Source: Parabacteroides distasonis (GTDB lineage Bacteria > Bacteroidota > Bacteroidia > Bacteroidales > Tannerellaceae). Taken from it: DNA of 64,000 nt. The stretch lies in contig SUXM01000001.1 of NCBI GenBank assembly GCA_015060925.1, positions 62,001-126,000 on the forward strand, in the 5' to 3' direction. A program made the translations under genes and the position numbers. Each line of letters begins with the position of its first letter. Within the stretch, counting starts at the first letter, position 1. The notes under the pieces were generated by a model. That model was given only the letters and a program-made list of their open reading frames with translations. It was not told where the DNA came from and made no database searches. Shown piece after piece: positions 53,970 to 64,000 of the stretch.

Positions 53970-54133
53970 TGGGTTTGTCTCCATTTTATAAGGTTTTGTA
54001 TTTGTACACAAAAGACAAAACCTGTACCTACAGCGATTATGTATTCTTTCTTATACAAGGCATATAAGCAGGTGATAAGCGCAACAAAAGCTATCGTAAT
54101 GTATGTATATAACCACTTTTTAGAGGTATTCAT
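53945..54133 (-). CDS. Small two-TM membrane protein between gmk and nadD
   Basis: 62 aa, two hydrophobic segments, overlaps gmk stop (4 nt) and nadD start (25 nt) in an operon layout. Confidence 0.55.
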   Translation of the reverse strand: MNTSKKWLYTYITIAFVALITCLYALYKKEYIIAVGTGFVFCVQIQNLIKWRQTQCKKRQTK

Positions 54134-54696
54134 CTCTTTAAGAAGTTTTGTATGGTAGTGAGTGTATCAGATTTAGCTTTGTCTAAATCATCATTGATAA
54201 TTACTACATCAAATTTGCTTGCAAAACTTAACTCGAATTCTGCTTTTGCAATACGACTGTCAATAACTTCTGGAGCATCTGTTCCTCGTCCTTCTAATCG
54301 TTTGCGTAACTCTTCTACAGATGGTGGTTGGATGAATACGGAAAGGGCACGTTCTCCATAGTACTTTTTGATATTACATCCTCCGACTACATCAACATCA
54401 AATACGACATTGTCCCCTTTATTCAAAATTCGTTCAACTTCACTTTTTAGTGTGCCGTAAAACTTGTCAGTATAAACCTCTTCATATTCTAAGAAATCTC
54501 CAGCTGCAATACGGTTACGGAATTCTTCCGGAGTAAGAAAATAGTATTCAATACCATTTTGTTCTGTACCACGAGGAGCACGACTAGTCGCAGAAATTGA
54601 AAAATGAAGATTTAAATTCTGGGTTAACAAGTAATTAATGATTGTTGACTTCCCAGAACCAGAAGGAGCGGAGAATATGATTAGTTTACCTGCCAT
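54130..54696 (-). CDS. gmk: Guanylate kinase
   Basis: KLIIFSAPSGSGKSTIINYLL; SATSRAPRGTEQNGIEYYFL. Confidence 0.95.
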   Translation of the reverse strand: MAGKLIIFSAPSGSGKSTIINYLLTQNLNLHFSISATSRAPRGTEQNGIEYYFLTPEEFRNRIAAGDFLEYEEVYTDKFYGTLKSEVERILNKGDNVVFDVDVVGGCNIKKYYGERALSVFIQPPSVEELRKRLEGRGTDAPEVIDSRIAKAEFELSFASKFDVVIINDDLDKAKSDTLTTIQNFLKR

Positions 54697-54706
54697 TGTT
54701 TATTAA

Positions 54707-55579
54707 TTATAAAACGTTTAACACTTGCTCTTTGATTTGTTCCAACTCGTCTTTCATTTGTACAACTATTTTTTGCATTTCTGCATGGTTGCTTTTGGAA
54801 CCAAGCGTATTAATTTCGCGTCCCATCTCTTGTGCAATGAAACCTAATTTTTTACCTTGGCTTTGACCATCTTCCATTGTACTGATAAAATATTTGAGAT
54901 GATTGTCTAAACGATTCTTTTCTTCATTTATATCCAACTTCTCGATGTAGTATATCATTTCTTGCTCAAAACGGTTTTTATCGTAATCTTGTCCTGCTAC
55001 TTTTTCGAGACTATCCATGATACGGTTTTTTACCTTTTCGATACGTTCCTTTTCATAAACTTCAACGTCAGATAGAAGTTGGGCTATGTTAGCTATTTTC
55101 TGTTCAAATAGTTTTTGCAACATAATACCTTCCTGTATGCGGAAATCACAAAGTTGTTTGATGGTCTCTTTTATTGTCTTTTCAATAATATTCCATTCTT
55201 CTTCATTAAGTTCCTGTGGCTCTGATTTGAGCACTTCAGGCATGCGAAGGAGTGTTTGAAACCAATCGGAAGGAAGAGCGATATTTAGTTGCTCCGCGAT
55301 AGCTTTGATCTGATTGTAGTAATTCTCTACAGCTGTAAAGTTGATTTGTGTAGGAGTATCTTTTCCTATATGTTCGATATGTATGTTTAAGTCAACTTTA
55401 CCACGTTCCAATGTCTGAAGCAATAAACTACGGATTTGCATCTCTTTTTCTTTATAAATAGAAGGGATGCGGGTGGAAAGATCCAACTGTTTACTGTTTA
55501 GAGCTTTTATCTCTACGGTTACTTTTTTAGAAGGAAGTTCGGCTGTAACCTTACCGAACCCTGTCATAGATTGAATCAT
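54707..55579 (-). CDS. YicC family endoribonuclease-like protein
   Basis: MIQSMTGFGKVTAELPSKKVTVEIKALNSKQLDL; GKKLGFIAQEMGREINTLGSK. Start trimmed to 55579. Confidence 0.93.
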   Translation of the reverse strand: MIQSMTGFGKVTAELPSKKVTVEIKALNSKQLDLSTRIPSIYKEKEMQIRSLLLQTLERGKVDLNIHIEHIGKDTPTQINFTAVENYYNQIKAIAEQLNIALPSDWFQTLLRMPEVLKSEPQELNEEEWNIIEKTIKETIKQLCDFRIQEGIMLQKLFEQKIANIAQLLSDVEVYEKERIEKVKNRIMDSLEKVAGQDYDKNRFEQEMIYYIEKLDINEEKNRLDNHLKYFISTMEDGQSQGKKLGFIAQEMGREINTLGSKSNHAEMQKIVVQMKDELEQIKEQVLNVL

Positions 55580-55641
55580 CGTATTTAGAATTATGATTGC
55601 AAAGATAGGGAATAGATAAACAATAGACAATTTTTATTTTA

Positions 55642-55649
55642 TACATTTG
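55642..55649 (+). promoter_or_regulatory. -7 type motif TACATTTG upstream of tsaB
   Basis: TAnnTTTG match. Confidence 0.5.
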
Positions 55650-55673
55650 TACCCCGAAAAAAGATAGAATATT

Positions 55674-56378
55674 ATGTCTTGTATTTTAAGTATAGAAACA
55701 TCGACTTCAGTTTGCTCTGTTGCTTTATCCGCTGAAGGTAAAGTGCTTTTTGAAAAATCATCATTTGAAGGTCCTTCTCATGCCGCATTGTTAGGTGTGT
55801 TTGTAGAAGAGGCTTTATCTGTTTTAAAAGAGAACGAAAGAAAATTAGATGCTGTAGCTGTTAGTAGTGGCCCAGGGTCGTATACGGGGTTACGTATCGG
55901 TGTTTCTTTGGCTAAAGGATTATGTTTTGGTTGGAATATTCCATTGATTAGTATCCATACATTAGATATTATGGCTGCTACGGTAATCAAACAGCAGGTC
56001 GTAGATCCTGATTGTTTGTATTGTGCGATGTTGGATGCCCGTCGTATGGAAGTTTATGCTTCAATTTATGATTCATCCATGCATACAGTGCGCGAGACTG
56101 CTGCCGATATTGTTGATGCAGATACTTATGCTTCCTATTTAGAAAAAGGCAAAGTCTGTTTCTTTGGGAATGGAGCAACCAAATGTCAATCGGTAATAAC
56201 CTCTTCCAATGCCCTGTTTGTAGAAGATATTCACCCTTTAGCTGTGAATATGGTTTCATTGGCAGAAGAGGCCTATGACAAAGGACAATTTGAAGACGTA
56301 GCCTATTTCGAACCTTTCTATCTCAAAGAATTCCAAGCAACGATTGCAAAGAACAAAGTGTTGGGGGAAAGAAGTTGA
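55674..56378 (+). CDS. tsaB: tRNA threonylcarbamoyladenosine biosynthesis protein TsaB
   Basis: ILSIETSTSVCSVAL; GPGSYTGLRIGVSLAKGL. Confidence 0.93.
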   Translation: MSCILSIETSTSVCSVALSAEGKVLFEKSSFEGPSHAALLGVFVEEALSVLKENERKLDAVAVSSGPGSYTGLRIGVSLAKGLCFGWNIPLISIHTLDIMAATVIKQQVVDPDCLYCAMLDARRMEVYASIYDSSMHTVRETAADIVDADTYASYLEKGKVCFFGNGATKCQSVITSSNALFVEDIHPLAVNMVSLAEEAYDKGQFEDVAYFEPFYLKEFQATIAKNKVLGERS

Positions 56379-56440
56379 TGTAATGCTTAAATATTCCCGT
56401 TAAAATAGGAAGAGAGTCAATTTTGTGTAAGAAATCATCT

Positions 56441-56508
56441 AAAAGTTTCACCTTATGAAACTTTTGGTTTCTTGCCTGAAACTCCGAGTTTCATGGTCAG
56501 AAACTTTT
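56441..56508. repeat. Modular hairpin repeat, copy C (homologous to 3524-3591)
   Basis: AAAAGTTTCACCTTATGAAACT / AGTTTCATGGTCAGAAACTTTT, 24-nt loop; about 59/68 identical to copy A by hand alignment. Confidence 0.8.
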
Positions 56509-56520
56509 TATATAAATGTA

Positions 56521-56558
56521 AAAAAGGTAGACAGCAATGATAAACTGTCTACCTTTTT
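56521..56558. terminator. Bidirectional terminator between tsaB and decarboxylase operon
   Basis: AAAAAGGTAGACAG (56521-56534) / CTGTCTACCTTTTT (56545-56558). Confidence 0.85.
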
Positions 56559-56581
56559 ACGTTGTATAGTTTTATACTTTA

Positions 56582-57775
56582 TTATCCTAAGAATCCTAAT
56601 AGGATACCGGCTGCAACTGCAGAACCGATTACACCGGCAACGTTCGGACCCATTGCATGCATTAACAAGTAGTTACTTGGATCATATTCCAAACCAACAT
56701 TTTGTGAGATACGTGCAGCATCAGGAACGGCAGATACACCTGCGTTACCAATTAGCGGATTGATTTTGTTTCCCTCTTTTAAGAATAGGTTGAAGAATTT
56801 AACGAATAAAACACCAGTACAGGTTGCTATCACAAAAGATAATGCTCCTAATCCGAATATCTTAATAGAGTTTAAGGTCAAGAACTGTGTAGCTTGTGTA
56901 GAAGCTCCTACGGTGATACCTAAAAGAATGGTGATTACGTCAATCAGCGGACCACGAGCTGTTTCTGCTAAACGACGAGTTACGCCACTTTCTTTTACTA
57001 AGTTACCGAAGAATAACATCCCTAATAATGGTAAACCGGAAGGTACCAAGAATGCTGTTAATAATAAACCGACAATAGGGAATATGATCTTTTCAGTTTG
57101 AGAAACAACTCTTGGAGGTTTCATACGGATCAGACGCTCTTTTTGTGTAGTCAAAAGGCGCATGAAAGGAGGCTGGATAATAGGAACCAAAGCCATATAA
57201 GAGTAGGCTGATACTGCAATGGCTCCCATTAAGTTTGGTGCCAATTTAGAGGAAAGGAAGATCGCAGTTGGACCGTCTGCTCCACCAATGATACCGATCG
57301 CCCCTGCTTGAGCCGGATCAAATCCCATCTGCAATGCAATGATATAAGCACCAAAAATACCAAATTGAGCCGCTGCTCCAATTAACATTAATTTTGGATT
57401 TGAAATCAATGCAGAGAAGTCGGTCATCGCGCCGATACCCAAGAATATCAACGGGGGATACCATCCTTGCACAACCCCTTGATAGAGTATATTCAATACA
57501 GAACCCTCTTCATAAATACCTAATTGTAGCCCGGCATCTTTAAAAGGGATATTCCCAATCAAGATCCCAAATCCGATAGGGATAAGAAGCATCGGTTCGA
57601 ATTCAAATCGAATGGCCAGGAAGATGAACACTAATCCCACTAAAAGCATTATGATATGCCCGGGAGTTGCGTTTGCAAATCCTGTATAGGAAAGGAATAT
57701 CTGGATGTTTTCCATCAAGAATTTAAGAAAACTGTCAGATGCTCCTGCCGCTTGTAATAATATAGATGTTAACAT
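56582..57775 (-). CDS. Na+-translocating decarboxylase subunit beta
   Basis: GIIGGADGPTAIFLSSKLAPNLMGAIAVSAYSYMALVPIIQPP; GNAGVSAVPDAARI. Confidence 0.94.
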   Translation of the reverse strand: MLTSILLQAAGASDSFLKFLMENIQIFLSYTGFANATPGHIIMLLVGLVFIFLAIRFEFEPMLLIPIGFGILIGNIPFKDAGLQLGIYEEGSVLNILYQGVVQGWYPPLIFLGIGAMTDFSALISNPKLMLIGAAAQFGIFGAYIIALQMGFDPAQAGAIGIIGGADGPTAIFLSSKLAPNLMGAIAVSAYSYMALVPIIQPPFMRLLTTQKERLIRMKPPRVVSQTEKIIFPIVGLLLTAFLVPSGLPLLGMLFFGNLVKESGVTRRLAETARGPLIDVITILLGITVGASTQATQFLTLNSIKIFGLGALSFVIATCTGVLFVKFFNLFLKEGNKINPLIGNAGVSAVPDAARISQNVGLEYDPSNYLLMHAMGPNVAGVIGSAVAAGILLGFLG

Positions 57776-57779
57776 AGTC

Positions 57780-58211
57780 TTAACCGATTATAACGAGGTC
57801 TGCTCCTTCAAGAACAGAATCGCCTTTGTTTACTTTTATTTCTACAATCTTACCGTCACGGTCTGCGTTGATGTTATTTTCCATCTTCATCGCTTCAAGC
57901 ACAATGATTTTCTGTCCTCTTTTTACAGTGTCACCAACTTTACAATCAACACTTAGGATTACACCAGGAAGCGGAGACTTGACAGCACCTGCTGCACCTG
58001 AAGATGTCGGGCGGCTTATTATCGGATCTCCTGAAGCTGTGGTTGGTGCTTGAGCCGGACGTTTAAGTGTAACCATCTGTTTTTTTGCAGGCTTCTCCAT
58101 CTTCACACTATATGGAGTTCCGTTAACTTCTACTTCAGCGATGTCATCGACAACTGAATTTATATGTACTTTATATACATTCCCATTAATGGTATATTTA
58201 AAACTTTTCAT
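57780..58211 (-). CDS. Biotin carboxyl carrier subunit of decarboxylase
   Basis: VKSPLPGVILSVDCKVGDTVKRGQKIIVLEAMKMENNI. Confidence 0.93.
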   Translation of the reverse strand: MKSFKYTINGNVYKVHINSVVDDIAEVEVNGTPYSVKMEKPAKKQMVTLKRPAQAPTTASGDPIISRPTSSGAAGAVKSPLPGVILSVDCKVGDTVKRGQKIIVLEAMKMENNINADRDGKIVEIKVNKGDSVLEGADLVIIG

Positions 58212-58233
58212 TTCCTTACTTGATTAAAAGTGA

Positions 58234-59133
58234 TTACTTTTTACTTGGGGTTTGACGCAATGTATAAATCTTAGAACTCCAAGGTGAATAACTTCGTTGT
58301 ACTTTGCGGATAGTTAATACTGTGTTTTCAATGTCGTGATTATCGTCACTCATTTCGTACAAAGCAGTTGCAATTGCAGCAAAGATTTCTCCTGATTCTT
58401 GACCTGCATTTGCAGCAATAGTCGCTCCATCTCCAGCAGCTTTCTTTGCATTTCGTTGACTTGCTTTGATTGCAGCATTACCTATTTGTTTAAAAACTAA
58501 GAACAGAACAAGTAGTCCCAAGAATACAACCGCCATTGCTGTAACAGTCATACCGATACCCCAAGAGTCGTTGTTTTGGAAGTTTTCTATTTTAGAGTTG
58601 GAATCCAATGTGACGTTATTGGTGCTTGGTGTTACTTTGTTTAATGTTTTCCATGTACCGGTTCCATCCATATCCAAACCGTAACTGATATCTGCTTGTT
58701 GACCTGCAGGGATGATTATTTCATCAATTAAGGTTGACCCATCAGAATCATATAATGCGATGTAGTTTTCACCATTTGGATCAAAAGTAAAATTTAGATG
58801 GAATGTTCCACGAATCGCTTGTCCATCAACCCAAAATAATGAATGTTGACGAGGCGGAATCTTTGTCAATACGTCACCTTTAGGAATCATGTACTTTTTA
58901 GGGTTGTTTTTGTCATTTGTTAGATAACAACCAGCTAAATTGACCGTTCCGGCAGAGTTGTTGAATAACTCAATCCAGGCGTGACGTTTCCCATAGTCAT
59001 CAACAAAGTTGTCTTCGTTGATAACCAATACTTCATTTATTTTCATGGAGGTTGTGCGCTGTGCTTGTAACCCTAAAGTACAGAGAAACATGAACAACAG
59101 CAATACCCCTGTTTTTTTATTAATCATACTCAT
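58234..59133 (-). CDS. Lamin-tail domain + OadG (decarboxylase gamma) fusion
   Basis: Signal peptide; LTD-like MKINEVLVINEDNFVDDYGKRHAWIELFNNSAGTVNLAGCYLTND; OadG-like TM GIGMTVTAMAVVFLGLLVLFLVFKQIG. Confidence 0.8.
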   Translation of the reverse strand: MSMINKKTGVLLLFMFLCTLGLQAQRTTSMKINEVLVINEDNFVDDYGKRHAWIELFNNSAGTVNLAGCYLTNDKNNPKKYMIPKGDVLTKIPPRQHSLFWVDGQAIRGTFHLNFTFDPNGENYIALYDSDGSTLIDEIIIPAGQQADISYGLDMDGTGTWKTLNKVTPSTNNVTLDSNSKIENFQNNDSWGIGMTVTAMAVVFLGLLVLFLVFKQIGNAAIKASQRNAKKAAGDGATIAANAGQESGEIFAAIATALYEMSDDNHDIENTVLTIRKVQRSYSPWSSKIYTLRQTPSKK

Positions 59134-59148
59134 ACCTAAGTTTAAAAA

Positions 59149-60702
59149 TTATAAAGGTAGATTGTCATGTTTCTTAGCCGGATTGCTCAACTTCTTGGTT
59201 TGTAATTGTTGTAAAGCACGGATAATACGGAAACGAGTATTACGTGGTTCAATTACATCATCAATATAACCGTATTGAGCTGCATTATATGGATTTGCAA
59301 ATGCTTTCTTATATTCGGCCTCTTTTTCTGCTGCACATGCTTTAGGATCTTCAGCTGCTGCAACTTCTTTTGCAAAGATTACTTCTACGGCACCGCTTGG
59401 ACCCATAACTGCAATTTCAGCTGTAGGCCATGCGTAGTTCATATCACCGCGTAGGTGTTTTGAACTCATCACACAATAAGCACCACCGTACGATTTACGT
59501 AATGTAACAGTTACTTTAGGAACAGTCGCTTCACCATATGCGTAAAGCAATTTAGCACCGTGCAAGATTACACCGTTATATTCCTGGCCAGTTCCAGGTA
59601 AGAATCCCGGTACGTCAACCAAAGTCACCAAAGGAATATTAAAGGCATCACAGAAACGGACGAAACGTCCAGCCTTGCGTGAAGCATTGCTATCCAAGCA
59701 ACCTGCCATTACTTTCGGTTGGTTTGCAACGATACCAACTGACTGGCCGTTGAAACGGGCAAAACCTACAATAATGTTTTTAGCATAGTCACTATGAACT
59801 TCCAAGAATTCACCGTTGTCGATGATGGTTCCAATGACTTCATACATGTCGTATGCTTGATTTGGATTATCAGGAATGATATCATTCAAGTTGTCATCCA
59901 AACGGTCAATTGGGTCTTTACATTCGATAAGCGGAGTTTCTTCTAAGTTGTTTTGAGGCAAGAAGCTAATTAATCGGCGGATTAATTCTAAACCTTCTTC
60001 TTCAGTGTCCACTGCGAAATGGGCAACACCTGATTTAGTTGTATGTACACTTGCGCCACCTAACTGCTCTTGGGTTACATCTTCTCCTGTAACAGTCTTT
60101 ACTACTTTCGGACCTGTCAAGAACATGTAACTTGTTCCACGAGTCATGATATTGAAGTCTGTCAAAGCCGGAGAATAAACAGCACCACCTGCACAAGGAC
60201 CAAAAATACCTGAAATCTGAGGAATTACTCCGGAAGCCAAAATATTGCGTTGGAAAATTTCAGCATAACCGGCTAATGCATTTACTCCTTCTTGGATACG
60301 TGCACCACCGGAATCATTCAATCCAATAACCGGGGCACCCATTTTCATGGCTTGATCCATTACTTTACAGATCTTCATCGCCAATGCTTCAGAAAGAGCA
60401 CCACCAAATACCGTGAAATCTTGTGCATAGACATATACTAAACGGCCATCGATTGTACCATAACCAGTTACGATACCATCACCTAAGAATTTAGTCTTTT
60501 CGATACCGAAATTTGTACAACGATGTTGTACAAACATATCAAACTCTTCAAAACTTCCTTCATCCAGCAACATGGCAATACGTTCACGTGCTGTGTATTT
60601 GCCTTTTTTGTGCTGAGATTCTATTCTCTTTTCTCCACCACCTAAACGAGCTTTTTCGCGAAGGGCGATCAACTCTTTTACTTTTTCTAGTTGGTTACTC
60701 AT
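59149..60702 (-). CDS. Acyl-CoA carboxylase/methylmalonyl-CoA decarboxylase carboxyltransferase subunit
   Basis: [61 protein letters not shown]. Confidence 0.94.
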   Translation of the reverse strand: MSNQLEKVKELIALREKARLGGGEKRIESQHKKGKYTARERIAMLLDEGSFEEFDMFVQHRCTNFGIEKTKFLGDGIVTGYGTIDGRLVYVYAQDFTVFGGALSEALAMKICKVMDQAMKMGAPVIGLNDSGGARIQEGVNALAGYAEIFQRNILASGVIPQISGIFGPCAGGAVYSPALTDFNIMTRGTSYMFLTGPKVVKTVTGEDVTQEQLGGASVHTTKSGVAHFAVDTEEEGLELIRRLISFLPQNNLEETPLIECKDPIDRLDDNLNDIIPDNPNQAYDMYEVIGTIIDNGEFLEVHSDYAKNIIVGFARFNGQSVGIVANQPKVMAGCLDSNASRKAGRFVRFCDAFNIPLVTLVDVPGFLPGTGQEYNGVILHGAKLLYAYGEATVPKVTVTLRKSYGGAYCVMSSKHLRGDMNYAWPTAEIAVMGPSGAVEVIFAKEVAAAEDPKACAAEKEAEYKKAFANPYNAAQYGYIDDVIEPRNTRFRIIRALQQLQTKKLSNPAKKHDNLPL

Positions 60703-60742
60703 TGTATTATTGATTTGTTGTTAATAATGAACGTGTTATTTT

Positions 60743-61153
60743 TTATTTCTTGCCAGGCATGCAAAGTTCAGTCAAAACGCTGCAAGTTGATTTCGGATGA
60801 AGGAAAGCGATGTCTAAACCTTCAGCACCGCCACGAGGGGCCTTGTCAATTAACTTCACACCTTTGGATTCAGCTTCGTCTAAAGCTGCTTGAACATCTG
60901 GTACGGCAAAAGCAATGTGATGGATTCCTTCGCCTTTTTTTTCAATGAATTTAGCGATTGTGCTATCTTCACTGGTCGGTTCCAATAACTCGATTTTAGT
61001 TTGGCCTACTTTAAAGAATGCTGTTTTTACCTTTTGGTCAGCAACTTCTTCGATGTTATAACATTTCAAGCCTAAAACTTCTTCGTAATAAGGAAGGCAT
61101 GCTTCAATACTTTTTACAGCAATACCTAAGTGTTCGATATGTGTAAGTTCCAT
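60743..61153 (-). CDS. mce: Methylmalonyl-CoA epimerase
   Basis: IEHLGIAVKSIEACLPYYEEVLGLKC; GEGIHHIAFAV. Confidence 0.94.
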   Translation of the reverse strand: MELTHIEHLGIAVKSIEACLPYYEEVLGLKCYNIEEVADQKVKTAFFKVGQTKIELLEPTSEDSTIAKFIEKKGEGIHHIAFAVPDVQAALDEAESKGVKLIDKAPRGGAEGLDIAFLHPKSTCSVLTELCMPGKK

Positions 61154-61297
61154 ATTAATAATTATTTTGATATTAGATATTTGTTTTCTCTATGTGGACA
61201 AAGTTACATTCTTTTTATTAATACGGAAATATTTCTTTAATATTTATAGGTATGGTTATGTTTGTTTTATAAAAACTTTTCTTTTGTTTGTTTCATT

Positions 61298-63703
61298 TTA
61301 AAAATCAACAATTAAACGAACGTTTAATTGTCGGCCGGTTAGGTAGTTAGGAATGGCATATTGATGGTTGTCTATATTGGTGATCCAATAATAGGAGCTG
61401 GTGTTTTTGATGTCAAATAGATTGAACACATCCAGCCCCAGCCATATGTTTTTCAAATGGCGGAAAAATCCACGATCCATAATTGCGTCTGTTCCTCCGG
61501 CAAGTTGGTAAGAGAATCCCAAATCCACACGTTTGTAGGCCGGTGTACGGAAATATCCATCTTCATAGCCGGTACGAGGAGCTGTGACTGGTAGTCCTCC
61601 GGACAACACACCTTTCAAGTTTAATTTGACACGTTTGTATCCTGGAAAATAATCCTGGAAGAATAATGATATGTTATATCCTTGGCTATTAGGCATCGGT
61701 ACATATTCGCTCCCCCGTATGCTTTGTTGAGCTTTCATTAATGAGAAACTGATCCATGAGTCCGTGCCGGGCACAAATTCTCCGAAGAACTTCACATCGA
61801 GACCCATTGCATGCCCTTCGGCACAGTTTTCGCCATAGTAACGAATTTTGACGTTATCAACGGTGTAAGGATTGATGTTGTTTAATTTTTTGTAGTACAT
61901 ATCTGCACTAATCTTGAAGTTTCGGTCTAGAAGGCGGAACGTATAGTCACCTCCGGCAATGACATGAATGGAACGTTGCGACTTAATGTCATTATTCAGT
62001 TGGATGATACTGTTCCCGTACTCATCTTGGACAGTTGTACGAAGCTCTTTGTAGAACGGGGATTGGTAGTAAAGTCCTGTTGCCAATCGGAAGGTGAAAT
62101 CTTGGTCGAAGTTAGGAATGAATCCTAATGATACACGTGGACTGAAGATAAACTCTTTGTTGAAACTCCAATAGCTTCCTCGTACACCTCCAACTAAGGT
62201 GAATAAACCCTGTTTGGTTCGGAACTTGAAAACATCCTGTACATATCCCGATATACGGGTACTTTCGAGCTGGTTATCTGAGAATAGATTGGCGATAACG
62301 TTGACCGTCCCGTTGCCTTGTGGCAAGGAATAACCGGAAGAGTCTCGTTTTTCCCATTCGCTGATTTTATCATTGATTTTCTCCATCTGGACAGTCGCTC
62401 CCCATTTTAGGGTATTGCTCTTTAGGCGGATACTTCCGTAATGGCCTATGTTCATGATATTGGAATGTAGGCGGTTACGGGCATGTTCGTTATATCGTCC
62501 GACAGCCAAGTCCAATATGTCATGATTTGTCTCTTCTGCTGCATCACCTAACCAGTATTCGCCGGCGATGTCATACCCTTCTTCTTCTTTACTGGTAAAG
62601 GCAGAGGCTTGCAATCCCAATTCTGTGTTTTCGTTTGGGTTATGTTTGAGTGTCAATGCTCCGAAAAGCGTTTCAAAGCGATCTTGTTCTTGCCCATCAA
62701 AGAATACGGTAAATTTTTTCGCATTGATGGCCGTACCAAAAGAGGTCTCTCGGCTGTGTGGGGTAAAGGAAAACTTATTGATGGCCAAGTTTCCTAAGAA
62801 ATTGATCTCCCATTTGGGCGCAAACTTATAGGTCATATAGGTCTGCAAATCCATGAAATTAGGGTCGTATTCGGCATCGGTGTCGGTTGTCTTTAGAAGA
62901 GAGCGTCCGGTCTTGTAGCGGAAACCGGTCACTTGTGTGAATTTGCCGGTAGAACTTCCCACGTAAGCATTTGCTCCTAACAAACTGACAGAGGCAGAAC
63001 CTTCCAATGCTTTAGGTTTTTTGTAGGTAATGTCCAAAACGGAACTCATCTTGTCTCCATATCGTGCCTCGAACCCGCCAGCTGAAAAGTTGACCGATTC
63101 GGTCAAATCGGGATTGATAAAACTTAATCCTTCCTGTTGCCCGGAACGAATCAGTAAAGGGCGGAATACCTCCAATCCATTGACATATACAATGTTTTCG
63201 TCATAACTACCTCCACGAACAGAGTATTGGGAACTTAGTTCGTTGTTGGAAGAGACACCGGCAAAGGTGACCACCAAGCTTTCGATACTGCCACCGGCAG
63301 GGTCGGGGAGCAGTTTGACACGGTCTGCGTTTAATGTCTCCAGTGTTGTGGTTTGCTTGCGGATAGCAGTGGCAACTACTTCGCCTAATTCCATAGTGGT
63401 ATAATTCATGCGTACGTTAAGGCGCATATCTTTAGTTACTTGCGGAATAATGCGTTCGGCTTTGTTATATCCCAAGCAGGAAAAAATGAGTGTGATGGAA
63501 TCTCCTGTCGCAACAGATACCGAGTAATATCCTTTTTCGTTGCTCATGGTTCCATTCATGGTGTTTTTGACCCGGATGTTTACCAAGTCCAATGGGTTTC
63601 CCTCTGCGTCACGGACATATCCTGTGATTTTAGCCCGTCCTTGACCGAATATGTTGGTTACCGTAAGTATAAATAGAAGCGTAATTGCCGCACGAATTTT
63701 CAT
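61298..63703 (-). CDS. TonB-dependent receptor with CarboxypepD_reg-like N-terminal domain
   Basis: ITGYVRDAEGNPLDLVNIRVKNTMNGTMSNEKGYYSV; plug PDPAGGSIESLVVTFAGVSSNNELSSQYSVRGGSYDENIVYVNG; C-terminal NVRLIVDF. Confidence 0.92.
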   Translation of the reverse strand: MKIRAAITLLFILTVTNIFGQGRAKITGYVRDAEGNPLDLVNIRVKNTMNGTMSNEKGYYSVSVATGDSITLIFSCLGYNKAERIIPQVTKDMRLNVRMNYTTMELGEVVATAIRKQTTTLETLNADRVKLLPDPAGGSIESLVVTFAGVSSNNELSSQYSVRGGSYDENIVYVNGLEVFRPLLIRSGQQEGLSFINPDLTESVNFSAGGFEARYGDKMSSVLDITYKKPKALEGSASVSLLGANAYVGSSTGKFTQVTGFRYKTGRSLLKTTDTDAEYDPNFMDLQTYMTYKFAPKWEINFLGNLAINKFSFTPHSRETSFGTAINAKKFTVFFDGQEQDRFETLFGALTLKHNPNENTELGLQASAFTSKEEEGYDIAGEYWLGDAAEETNHDILDLAVGRYNEHARNRLHSNIMNIGHYGSIRLKSNTLKWGATVQMEKINDKISEWEKRDSSGYSLPQGNGTVNVIANLFSDNQLESTRISGYVQDVFKFRTKQGLFTLVGGVRGSYWSFNKEFIFSPRVSLGFIPNFDQDFTFRLATGLYYQSPFYKELRTTVQDEYGNSIIQLNNDIKSQRSIHVIAGGDYTFRLLDRNFKISADMYYKKLNNINPYTVDNVKIRYYGENCAEGHAMGLDVKFFGEFVPGTDSWISFSLMKAQQSIRGSEYVPMPNSQGYNISLFFQDYFPGYKRVKLNLKGVLSGGLPVTAPRTGYEDGYFRTPAYKRVDLGFSYQLAGGTDAIMDRGFFRHLKNIWLGLDVFNLFDIKNTSSYYWITNIDNHQYAIPNYLTGRQLNVRLIVDF

Positions 63704-63778
63704 GATTTATTATATTATAAACATACTAACGCAGGAATATGAATTTTATTTTTTTATTGTTCATATTTACTTAAATGT

Positions 63779-63786
63779 TACCTTTG
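63779..63786 (+). promoter_or_regulatory. -7 type motif TACCTTTG upstream of nitroreductase gene
   Basis: TAnnTTTG match about 31 nt upstream of ATG. Confidence 0.5.
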
Positions 63787-63816
63787 TTATTCATTAGACT
63801 AATAGAATATTTATTC

Positions 63817-64000
63817 ATGGAAAGTTTTGCAACATTAATAAAAAGCAGAAGAAGTACCCGTAAGTTTACGGAGCAATTGTTAAGCCCGGAACAGGTGGAG
63901 ATGATTTTAAAGGCAGCCTTGATGGCTCCGGCTTCCAAAATGAAGAATCCTTGGCAGTTTGTTGTTGTGGAAGATAAGGAGATGCTATTGAAACTGTCCG
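63817..64000 (+). CDS. Nitroreductase family protein, 3' end outside window
   Basis: MESFATLIKSRRSTRKFTEQLLSPEQVEMILKAALMAPASKMKNPWQFVVVED. Confidence 0.9.
   Translation, partial: MESFATLIKSRRSTRKFTEQLLSPEQVEMILKAALMAPASKMKNPWQFVVVEDKEMLLKLS

Overview
This 64 kb window looks like Bacteroidales chromosome, probably Parabacteroides-like (inferred from gene content, TAnnTTTG promoter motifs and AT-rich intergenic DNA; not verified). Most of it is ordinary core genome: pyrG, yidC, kdsB, a proton antiporter, nfeD, an ECF sigma factor, threonine aldolase, cbpM/cbpA, a TetR-KASIII-FabG operon, cutC, uvrB, kdsA, miaA, gap, prmA, mltG, iorAB, clpB, pgi, lysS, nadD, gmk, yicC, tsaB, a Na+-pumping methylmalonyl-CoA decarboxylase operon with mce, and a TonB-dependent receptor. 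RNA genes: two near-identical initiator tRNA-fMet copies and one tRNA-Ser(GCT). The main accessory region is about 1-3.6 kb: lipoproteins (DUF4221-like, thioredoxin-like, BF3164/6-bladed-propeller-like) around a small NVEALA-type peptide gene missed by the ORF track. That gene has an in-frame TAG exactly between its leader and its Cys-rich core. Two flanking short lipoprotein ORFs stop at a shared 22-nt block. A family of intergenic modular hairpin repeats, some with mutually exclusive pairings, is also present. No CRISPR array, integrase or complete transposon was recognised.
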